A stretch of DNA of 64,000 bases from Odontesthes bonariensis (taxonomy: Eukaryota; Chordata; Actinopteri; Atheriniformes; Atherinopsidae). The notes beneath the pieces were generated by a model. That model worked only from the letters and a program-made list of their open reading frames with translations. It had not been told where the DNA came from and made no database searches. This document shows, piece by piece, positions 19,123 through 31,100 of this stretch (position 1 is its first letter; each line of letters opens with the position of its first letter). The stretch spans positions 23,966,248 through 24,030,247 of the forward strand of contig NC_134519.1 in NCBI RefSeq assembly GCF_027942865.1, written 5' to 3'. The translations under genes were made by a program, and so were the position numbers.

Positions 19123-22100
19123 TCACGGTGCGCCACTGTTGCTGCTTGGACAGGAGGCTAATACTGTCTCCACTTCAGTGATCTCAGTCACAAGTTCTCT
19201 GATGATTGCCACACTGTCTAATGGCAGCTCAGCAGCACTCTCTGGCTGTGACTCCACTGCCTGAGGACTTTGGAGAACCTCCGCCTCTTTCTCCCTCTTT
19301 TCTTTCTCTTCTTCACAATCTCTGTCATCTGCTTCTTTTTCCTCTGCTGCTTTTTCTCCGTCATCTGTTGGAGTCTCCCCCTTGAGCTCACCACCCGTGT
19401 TGTCCTCCAGCTTTTCTTCGCTCTCTCCCTGCTCTGTGGTTGAAACGATGGCACTCTCTGCTGGTGGTGCAGACAGTCTGCAGCCCTCACAAACCGTCTC
19501 ACCTCCTGTTTCAGTAGAATCTTTCACATGTTCTTCCTCTCTCTCTTCATCTCCCCCTTCTATGTTGGACTTATTTGCATCCTGCTCTGCCACTTCTTTC
19601 TGCTTCTCCTGTTTTGCTCTCTCTACCTCCCAGTTATCCTTGATTGTTCCCGTCAGGTAGACGGCTCTGTCAGTTGGCTGCTGTACTGCCGTCTTCATTG
19701 CAGGTTCCATGGAACATGGAGCGATCGCTTCACTTAATGAGCCGAGGCTGATTTTCATTGGATCATCCATCTCACTCGTTCCAGTGGAGTGAGATGGTGA
19801 AGGAGGCTGGATGGAAGAGGCCTCCTCTGACGTTTGATCAGAAGTTGAGAGGTCAGGTGTGGCAGAATGATCATTTTCAGTATGTTCTGTTTGGACATCT
19901 GTTAACAGGACCGGGACCAGAGGGGAAAGTTCAGGAGAGTCTTGGATGGTAGATTCCAGGTCAGCCAGAGGATCGGGCGTATCCACTTTATGTGCACCAG
20001 CTGCGTCTGAGCTGGAGGTTTCAGCTGCTGTTGAATCGGTTGTTATTGGTGTGTCACTTCCTATCGTGTCTTCCTCTTTGGTTTCCTTGAAGTGAAAAGC
20101 CTCTTCACTTGCATTGTCATGAAACTCTTGCGTCACAACAATCACGGGAGACAGAAGCGCTGTGCCCTGCTCGGATGTCTCAGAGATACTGGGATCGGAT
20201 TTTGTATCAGCTTTAGGTTCTGTATTGTTCTGAGGGCAAACATCTGCTGTTTGACTTCTGTCTTCAACCACAGGAGCAGTTTCTTGATCGTCACTGCGCC
20301 CTGTCGAGGATGAGCGTCGAGCATCATTGGCTGGGCTGGCCGGAGCAGAGAGAGGAGGCGTCTGTCCAATAAGACTGTACTGACTAATGGCTAAATCTGA
20401 AGTGTCCAACAGAAGGTTGTTGCTCTTCTTACTGGCAGCGTCTTGGACCACTGAAAGATGAACAGGCAGTTTGAGTGTATGCTTGCACAAATTTTACCAT
20501 TAAGATGTACAGTGTACAGTAGTAAAGATTTCACCTGAGAAAAGATTCAATTACAATAAATATTAAAAAAAAATCTTTTGATTTCATGAGATATTTTAGG
20601 TTGAAATATTACATATATTTACAGGATACCAGATATCAGAAACTAGATCAAGTGATGTGTTTTTCACCTCAGGATCTCTGAAGATTCTGCAGAAAAGGTG
20701 TGTGTGTGTGTGTGTGTGTGTGTTCACCTGTCTCTATCTCCTTGCTGAGGATGTTTCTCAGAACATCGTCGTAAACATTTTGAACCAGTATGAAACTGCT
20801 GTAGTCTGAGAAAATGAACTCCTCGAACTTCTGGAACTCCTGCACACAGTAAAACACATGTTACACTTTGTAACGTGAGCGCCAAACGGAGTGCAGCAGT
20901 GAGTTGCACGTACGGTTTTCCACTTGCTGTCCATCTTCCTGGTGAGAGAAGGAAGAGTGATCTCCAGCAGAGCTTCCTGATAGAGCCTCTTCTGGACCAC
21001 TCTGCTGTCATAGTCCAGCTGCTGCTCAAACACATACACACACAATCTTTAACAGACTGAATCAAAGATTTCATTGCATTTGTTTGACCTACTAGTAGAA
21101 CAAAATTCAAATGAATGGCTTGTCTCCTACTTGAATTATCCTTAAAAATGTTTCAAACATGAAATATTCATCTGTCCTAGTGTTCAATGTCTCTGCTGCC
21201 TGTGAATGATCTGTGATTTGGCTCCTCTCTAAGGATATTTTTTGTCAATCACAGCTCAGACAGACTATGTGAGGATTATAACTTGGAATTAGGTTTAGGC
21301 TACGCTTAGAGTAAAGGCTAGAATTGTGGTGGTTGAGGTTACACCTTGTCTGCACATGCAGCACAATGTCTCACCCTTTACCAACAGTATGCCCCTGTTA
21401 AACACATCCTGAAGCATACCGGTACTCCTCAGGTCGATTTTCTTACATTTTATGTGTCTAACCTCAGTTTGTGGACACTTCTCAAAGTGACCTTCAGCTG
21501 ATTATTGTGCCTGAATGCAGCCTGAATGGCTCCTAAAGATAACCAGTTGTTCCCACAGAGATTATCATTACATTTCTTTACATTTTGTGATTTATTACAT
21601 CTGTGATCAATGAAATAACCTTTGCATTATAGCAGATGCCTTGTGTAAAGAGCTTTAGTTGAAGTTAGCTTTGTCTTACACAATGTTCCAGCTCCAGTTT
21701 TATGTGGGACAGTCTGGCCTTTTCATTGTCAATACACGTTAAGGTTGCTGCTTGTTTCCACTCATGTTTGTTTTTCTAGTCCTTATCGACAAGTTGTCAG
21801 TGTGTAGCTGCGTTCTTGCAGCTTAAGATATACAGTCTTTCCGCAACAAATGGGTGAAAAGAGTTTGTGAGTGGCTCTGTCCTATACAGAGATGCCACTT
21901 TTTTTTTTTTTTTTACCTTGAGTACCCTTTCTTTAGCTCTCTCCATTTTCAAAGGAACCTGAGATGGCTGCAATCTGGTGGATGACTGGAGGAACTGCTC
22001 CAAGGTGTAGACAGCACTGTCAAGCAGCTTCAAGACAGACAAAATAATAATAAATGCCATGAACCGCAGCTTTTGACCTTTTCTGTTTCTGCTTGGGATC

Positions 22101-25100
22101 TTTGTAAAGCCACAGCTGTACTGAAGGTCGCGCATCATACCCGCTCCATCTCCAGATGTGCAACGTGAACCAGCCTCTGGGCGCTGCTCAATCCAAACCG
22201 CTGTTTTAAGTCTTTAAATTTCTCTCTCAGGTTCTCCACCTTCTTGTAGCTCTGATCCAGGCTGACGGAGCGCAGACTGGACAAGACCTGGAGAGGAAGC
22301 ACATGCTCGGATAAAGCCTCAACCATAAACTAAAGGTAAAGGATGTAGGACTCGGCGTTGGTAAATTCAAGCAACAATTTGCAAAAGTGTAATCTTGTAA
22401 ATGTTTCCTTTTATTTATTACTGATGACACAGAAATGACACAAAGGCCACTCTCACCTTCTTGGTCTCCTCTGTCCTTCCGTCTGTGAGAGAAAAGGCCG
22501 AGTCCATCTGTGTGTGGAGTGTGTGCTGCATCCCCAGAATCCCTGCGCCTATGTTCTCTGTAAGCGCTTCCAGGATGGAGCACATGTAGGGTGCGACTGA
22601 CTCACTGCACACTTTCTCTGCTTCTTCACATATGCATGCTGGAACGTACACAAATTTGGTTGACAAAAACATTGGCTTTAAAAAAAAAACATTCTTTGTG
22701 AGACACTGCATGACTTTTAACAGACAGGAAACTTGGATTGTGGACTCATATGTAGGATTATTTGCTCTGTTGTTAAAGAATTCTTGTTCTTAGTATGTGT
22801 CCACATTCGTTACCTCTGACTTTCTGCTCCAGGAAGCTGTGAGAGGACATTATCTGGTCCAGATTGGATCTGATGAGCGCCTGACTGGCTGATGCTGTCT
22901 GACGGCACTCCTCCCTCAGAGCCTCCAAAGCTGCAGACAGCTGTTCCAGCACCAGCGTGTAGGTTGCCTGCACTGTCTGCTCACAGAAATATGTGCAAAT
23001 ATTCCACCATAAAAAAATGTGTTCAAAAAGTACTAAAACTGCCAAATTACAGTTTGAAACTGGATGGTGGGGTGGGGGGTTAAGATTAATATCTAAATTC
23101 TGACACAAGTAATCTATAATTCTGAGAAGTCAGCGTGATGAGATAGCATCAGACCACAGTGAGAAACAGTATCTTTAAAGTCCCCATGCAACCAGTAGCG
23201 TTTTAATATGATCCCTCCTGCATAATACTTCACTTACGTGCCATTATGTGGTCCAACAATAACAGAAACAAGATTTGTAGGTATCCCCAAAAAATATTTA
23301 CCAATAGTTTGTTTTTTGCTAGAAAATTAGCAACCTTTTTTTCTTTTAACCAAAAAGGTTGATGCAAACATTAATTTTGTGTTAAATGAAGTGCCCTCCT
23401 AAATTTTCCTGTTGTTTTTAATGACAGCCTATTGGAGCCAGTGTCTAGCATTTGGTTGGCTTCACATCTGACAGCAGATGTCTACATTCATTTCAAGGCT
23501 GATGGATGCAGTTGGTCAGGTTTTGACTTATTATGTAAAGATGAGCTAGTAGAAATCATAGATGGACAACTCGTGTCAGATACTTGAATCTCCTGAGATT
23601 ACAAGATCTCCAATAGAAATATACTTGATAGAAAAAAATGTAACTAAACTTAGTCAAAATATTTAACCCCTATAAGTTTCTTTTTCTAACATAGCGGTTG
23701 AAATTTCATCATAAATCATCATTTGGCACAACATAGCTCACTTTAAGCATTATGGCTCAAGCAGGTAAACCTCCACAACATTTGAATAAGATACGGTAAT
23801 GTTACAGAAACATGCTACCAAGAAGTAGAACAGGAAATTAAAGGGTTATTCCTGCAGAGTTTACTCTTTTGAGGTCCAGTTTGGAGGAAAAAATCTTGGA
23901 CTACATCAGCATCAAGCTAATTTGTAGTGAGTATGGAGTGTAAAATAGTCTGTCTCTTTCACTTGGAATACTTTGACAGGATTTATTGGAAAACGCTTTC
24001 AGTCTGAACTACTGAAATGCTGCCCAACTCCAGAATGTGTAATCACTACATTGGTCCGCAGTTGACGATGAAGCAGTTTCACAATAAAGGCTCCAAAATT
24101 GTAAAATTATTCCAATTTCAAGACTTCAAAATCCTTACACACCTTACATACATGTATAGATGTTTTAAATGATGTGAAACCGTCCCAAAATTCAGATTTG
24201 CCCATTTAAACATTCACACAAACACTTGTAAGGATTTGGAAGGCGATGGCTGAATATTTGATATCATCCGTTTCATCATATGAAGCCTGCCTGTATTGAA
24301 TGCTGCCTTCAGGGACCATCGCAACCACCACAACATGCTGTAAATTTATCGTGTCAGTTCAACTCACCGTCAGCCACTGTCGAATCCTTTCAGTCTTCTT
24401 GCCCTTCACCTTGGACTGAAGCTGACTCTGTAACCATGGCAACACCTCCTCCATCACCTGGGAGGCCAGCACCTATACACACATAAACACAATGTTTATG
24501 GGGCATATGGCTAAGGAGCCACACACAGCCAGAGAGCTGAAGTAAGGGTATGTGTGTGTTGCTGACTTGTTCCTCAGTGCCCAGCAGCTTTTCCCAGGAT
24601 TCATAGCATCCTTTGTCCTGGCAGTAGAGACGGAGGGCTCGAGCATACGCCTGGCTCTCATGGGATGCATCATGCCAGGGGTCTGTGGAAAGCATGGATC
24701 TTGTCATTTTTTGGGAGAAATTTGGTGGAAATGTTGATGGTTTTTTTCTCTCTTGAGTCTCATTTTTAAGCTCATTGAAACAAACTTTTCAAGCTTTAGT
24801 TAAGAGACTGATTAAAATGAATATGAAATGATGGTACACTGAAAATAAGTGAGAGGCTGTCTGTTATGAAACTACACTTCACACTGGTTGTTGTTCTTTT
24901 GTAAAAAGAAAATAAAAAAAGATCTTACAAGAAAAGTCAAAGAATTACTTTCATTGTCTGAAAGAGATCAACCGATTATATCCAGTCTAATCAGATGAAT
25001 TCATATGGATAACTAAGCATCACTAATAAATACTAAATAATAAATATAAAAAATGTCCTTTTTGACATGAGCACTAGTCCATTTTGACTCAATCCAACTT

Positions 25101-28100
25101 TTGTTGTCCTGCTGCCACGAAGATTTACTAAATCTGGATTAATCAATAATTGAAAATAGCTGTAAATAAATTATTTTTTTCTCTGAGAAATTTTTGATAA
25201 AAACTTCTGTATTCATCCGCTTTAGGAAGTTTAAAAATGAAACTGATGGGTAACCTGGCTGCATAGGGTTAGGGTTCAACTCTAACCACAACATGAAGTA
25301 TGCCTTTCCTCAACTCTCTCTCATTTCCTCTTTATCTCTTTTCTGTCAGCTAACTAATGGCGACAAACATGTCCCCAAAATGATGATTTAGAGACTTAAT
25401 GTTCTGTAGGTCAGTATTCTTTATTTTATTATCTTATCTTAAACTACCATAACATTTTCAAACCATGCATGTAATTCATGAAGCCACTGTTAGGATTTTT
25501 CTGTTCGGCTTCAGCAGCTGTACCGTTCAAGTATTGCTTAATTTATCTGTGTTAGGTTTCACATCTCTCTTTTCTTTGGAATATCATTTTTTACATCCTC
25601 GTAATGGTTTGGGTACTCTGTTCTTGCTAAACTGGGAAGCTTTGAGGAACAGAAAGCTCCACAAATGCTGAGGAAGGATGCTCAGATCTGTCATCAACAT
25701 CGAGTGTGAGTGACACAGTAAGAGCTAAAAACTGAGCGGCTGATGTCACCAACACTTGAGGTGACATTAAAGATTAAAAGATTGTGCATGTGTGTGTTCA
25801 ACGGGTGCCAACCTGGATGGGTTATGAGAATCTTAAAAAACAAGATTATGATATTTAAGCAAAAATGAAAACAATGATTTATATTAATATCATATTAATA
25901 TATATTTGTATTAATACACTGAAGTTTGTCTTTAAGCATGTTTAATATGTGTGGTGTTTGGTTATTAGGATAGGATTTGTGGATTTTTGGACTTTGGTTG
26001 TGTTTTTTTTGTCTTGATTCTGTTTTCTTGTTTGTGTTCTTGAGTCATTGGTTTAAAAAAGGATTTATTTTGTTTGGATTTGTCTAGTCGTGACTTGTCT
26101 TTTTGTTTGTAGTTACTCTCGTGCTTTCTTGTCCTTTGATGTAGGACATACCTCAGTATGTATATACAGCATATATATATACACATACTCCTTTGTTCAG
26201 CTCAGTCTTAGTCAGATCCTTGTTGTTACAACGCTCTGGAAATGTTCTGTACTCTGTTCTTTGGTATCTTTTTTATTTTTTTTTTGGCCCTATGATTTTT
26301 TTTTTTGTATTTAGTTTTCTCAGTAATAGTTCTAGGTGATCCGGCTCTGCTGCATTCTTGGTTTCTGTTTTCAAATAAATCACCAGTCAAGTTTTCGAGC
26401 TGCCTCCAGCCTGCTGATCTGCATTTCGGTTTGCTCCTCTCCACCACCACGAACTGTAACAACTACCGTGTTCCTATGCGGTTTAAGTGGTAGGATATCA
26501 GAGATACTGCTGGAGGTAGAAAAATCAGGAGAAGAAGTCCCTTCACTTCCCAGTTAAATTGTGAATCATCTTCCTCAGTCTGGGTTTATGCACACACAAA
26601 CACAAATTTAAGAATCTGGTCACGTAATCTCGGTTACAATCTGAATTCAAAGTTCAAAGATTAAGGTGTATTTTGCACCCACAGTGGCTGATTGTAGTTA
26701 AAAAATGTTGCACTTCATAACCACAGTTATTTGTTATCTCTCTTTTGGTTTACATATTTTTGAATGTAAAATTACTGTGTTCTTTATATATCGTTCCATC
26801 AGATGACAAACTTTCTCCCTTAAAGGCGGGGTAGGGGATCTTTTTCTGGAACATTTTTTTACGTATTGCTTGAAATACTCTTCACACCCCCATTGCAACC
26901 AATTAATTAAAAGTTTTGACACAAATATGAAAAGTTTTAGTGGCCTCTAGAACGTACAATCTAGGAAAAACAGTATCCAATCATTGTGAACGGACCCCCC
27001 CTTCCCGTGCGCGTACCCTGCCCCGTGAACGAAGCTTGGCAGGAAGCTAAACTAGAGCCAGCTTGGCTAGCACCTAGCATTATTAAACTTATAGTTAGCA
27101 TATACTAAATACTAAATACTAAATACTAAATACGGCAACGATCGATGCTTGCTGTCAGAACAGCGCTCGTGCACCTTCGTGCTCGTGCGCGTTCATGTAC
27201 TCTAGAGGCGTGCCTTCGGGGGGAAAGTGAAGAAAAGGGTTGGGACTTTTTACCTGTGTATTTTCAAAATGCAGCTTCGCTGGACTCAAAATCCAGGATC
27301 TCCTACCCTACCTTTAACTATAATTGATATTTTTTCCATAGAGTCACATTGCCACATGAGGTCATTGCCACCTTGACTAAACAAAGATTTAAAATGATCA
27401 GAAAGCAACAAAATTTATGCTATTTAACAAATAAAATGACACATTAATTTATTTTCGTGCCAGTGCTTCTGAAACTATCTAACATGAAATAGTTGCTGGT
27501 GGCCAGCAGTATGTTGTTTCCTGCCACTGCCACTTTTTTTCTTTTAACAACCTTATGACTATGATGTAGAGGGGTTTGTTTTTGGTTTGTATCCTGCTAA
27601 CCACACAGGAAGTCAGCAGCACTAATATTTTATCTGTCACTAAGGCAACTGCCACAATGTTGGTGACACACTGAAGGCGAGCCAACTTGTTTTGTTGCAG
27701 CAAATAAAAATATTTAACACCCTGTTTTTGGTTGTCTGCTTTAGGAGAATATGAAAATACAGAACGGGGCCAAGATTACAACTCACCACATGGGGAGTAC
27801 TGTTATACCTAATGGCCTGATTATTAAATGATAAACTTCACTTGTAAAACGACATTTTGACGTCAAAAACTTTTAAGTTTAAGTCTGGTTAAAACTTGAC
27901 ACGTAACTCTTGTAGATAAAGCAGGAAAATACATTCACAAGAACTACTCCTTCACAGCAGAAGTTAAGTAAAGCAGTTTTTCATTTTGTGAGTATCTCTT
28001 TGCAGCAATAGGACTGCCCAGCACTCAAACATTGCGTTAAGTATACAGTATTTTACCAAGGTTACGGTGTCTAATACAGGTCTTTAGGGCAGACAGGAAG

Positions 28101-31100
28101 TGATCTCGTTCCTTCTCTTGTTGAAACAGGAAGCTGGTGTGGCCTGTGTAAGGTAGGTGAAGAAATACAGCAAATACATCTGGAGAGGACACCACCGAAG
28201 AAGATTTCTCTTTTACTCCTGTATACAAATGTATAGACACACACAGAGATGACATTACAGACGGGAATTTGCCTGTTTTTATCTTAGAGACAAGCTTTTT
28301 ACACAATATAATAATACAATGTCATGAACTGAGCACAGATTCAGACTGAGTTTTAGCGTTGCAATGAATTTAAAACACCAATATTGAAACCAACTGTAAC
28401 TGACCCTGAGTGTAACCAACATTACATTTATTAGATTTTTCTTTGGGGCTCAGTTTCACTTTGTCACATGATCCTTAGGAAATGTGAAGTCCATCTGAAC
28501 TACATTTATCTAACTTCCCTCAATGTTTCCTTGGGTGTCGTTGCAAGCAGGAGCCCAGCATCTATCACAAACTTAAAGGGACACTATGTAATATATTAAG
28601 TCATTTATTAGCTCAAATCAACATATTCATTCATAAATTAGTCCTCATTAGTGTAAAACCATCTCTGTCAAAAATCTCAATTATCCTCCTGAGTGAAGAA
28701 TAACTTGTCTGTATCTACATAGAGCGGGCAAACTCTATGGAGGCTGCCATGTCCTTCCGGTCTATGAAAAACGACGAAGTGCCGAGAGGGACATAAAGCA
28801 CTTCGAATCGCGTTTTCCCCATTTTGATGTCACGTTTGCACGCAGCTATAAACAGAGCCAGTCTATGCCATTAGACATTCTCTGGTATAAACCAGCCTGC
28901 ACGGCCTGCACTTTTGTTCGCAATGGAAGACCATAGTTATGCCACGCCACAGGAGAAGGGATCCTCGTCGCCAAAGAAGCGAAAAAGAGATTTGAAAAGG
29001 CAACGTGAGCTTCTTGAATCTTGACACATACTGCCTGCCGTAGTTCAACGCACATTTGAAAACGCGAGGCGCTAGAGAGCAAATTCATTCGACTTTGCAA
29101 AATAAAATTGCACCACTAGATGGGGGAAGAAATTACATAGTGTCCCTTTAAAGGTGGGGTCTGAGATCTTGGAAAAACGGTTCCTGCAAGCTATATTTTT
29201 GAAAATACACAACCTTGCCTCTCCCTTCAGCCCACCCCTCGAAACCACGCCTTCAAAACACATGAACGAGTCACGAGTCTGTGAACGCGCAGGGGGGAGG
29301 GGTGAGGGGGGCTGACGGTTGATTGGTGTGTCAGAATCCAATAGAAGTAACTCATCATTACTTCTATTGGTCAGACATTTCCTCTTGCTACACCCTCTAC
29401 AATGGACTAAAAGATTTCGGTTTTTTTCCAAACATTCTATTTTAGTGGGTGCAATGGGGTCGTGAGGAGGATTTCAGACAATATGATAAAAAATGCTCCA
29501 GAAAACATCACAGACCCCACCTTTAAGACAATGCAGCCTTGTTTTTCATAAGCATTTTGCTGCAAGATGTATAGTAAGCACGGTGTTCATTTTGTGAATT
29601 ACGGTTGCTTTAGAGAGAAATATGAAATGAAATAGTACATGGTTTTGGCTGAGGCTACCTTGTGAAGTTTCTACTGTATGGGCAAGCACTGTGTCTGCTG
29701 GTCGTCAGTCAGATCCACTAAATATTGGTAATGTACAGTTTAGAAAGGGAAAAAAATGCAAAGCTTGAGGCTCCAGAACACTCACTCTGTAAATGCTGTA
29801 TGAATATCAATGCGAATGACTGAATTTGACAAGAAAACTTCTGTATAAATGCACTCCATTTACCATTTAGTCCACAAAGCAGTGAATGATGTCATGGTGA
29901 CAAATTCCCCACCCATGAGAAGGTTGCGCATGTCAGCAGTTCAGCTGAGCAGCAGGTCTAATTTTGTTAACATGGGTAAACTAGCACATAGAAACGGAAC
30001 TGTGTGGTTTAAGCAGCTTGCCCATAGGCCTACTAAGATTTCCTGTTGAGTGTTCTATCCAGAAATGAACAGACACACAACTGATTCTCTCAGTGCAGAT
30101 AATACAAGTTTAGTCAAACAAGTCAGTAATGACCTGGAAGTTAATATGTCATTGTACTTGTTAATCACCATTTAGTATTCCATCGCAGGATTTCTCAAGC
30201 TGAGCTCGAGACTCCTCGTCAGTCATAAACACGATGCCCCCTGCTGGCTGGAGGACCAACTTGGCTGCACATCCACGACCAAAATTCTGCAACAATATCC
30301 ATCGCAAGAATACAAATCATTTATACAGCAAATGTCATGTTTTGTGTGCAGAAGTTTTTCCTGTACTTGATGACTGTGTGTTACCTCCTCGTTGTCATGT
30401 ATTTCCACTTTGTAGTCGCTTCTCAGGACAACATATCTCTCTCTGCATTTCTTTCCCTGTTCATCCCAGCAGGAGAATTTAGCACTTCCTTGGTACAGCA
30501 CCTCCTCTGGATTATTGTGAGGCTTTATAAACACACAGACAGACACACACACACTGGTTCAAATTTAACACCAATAAAAATGAACACAGATTTTCCAGCT
30601 GCATCTAGTATTACTATGCTACATGTACTTATTATAAACCTAAGTTGATTAGACCCAGAGATAGATTTAGCTCCTACCCTGTGCTTGAGTAACAGGCCTT
30701 TGCCCCCTTTAATGGGCTCCACCTCCTGGTGTAAGTGCCCAAGGTAAGCCACAGAATACTGCTGACGGTAAAACACACTGAAGCTCTCAAAGGCACCGTC
30801 AACAAGTCCTGGAAGCACAAAAAACATTGTTAAAGACAATGTAAAAGATACTATTCTCAGTGGATGATATGGTAATTAGCACTGTAGCCTCGCAACAAGA
30901 ATATCTTTAACCGGCTGATTGACGGGGGCCTTCATGATGTTGCATGTTTTTCTGTGGGTGCATAGGTTCTTTTATTCAACGTTGGCTGTGGTTTTGGACA
31001 CAGTTGATATTACGTCTCTCCGTCTCTAGTTGTATTTCTATCCAGACAGATGCAATCAATATTTCCGGCTTCTCAATGTCTGTGTGGCGAGGATTTAGCA

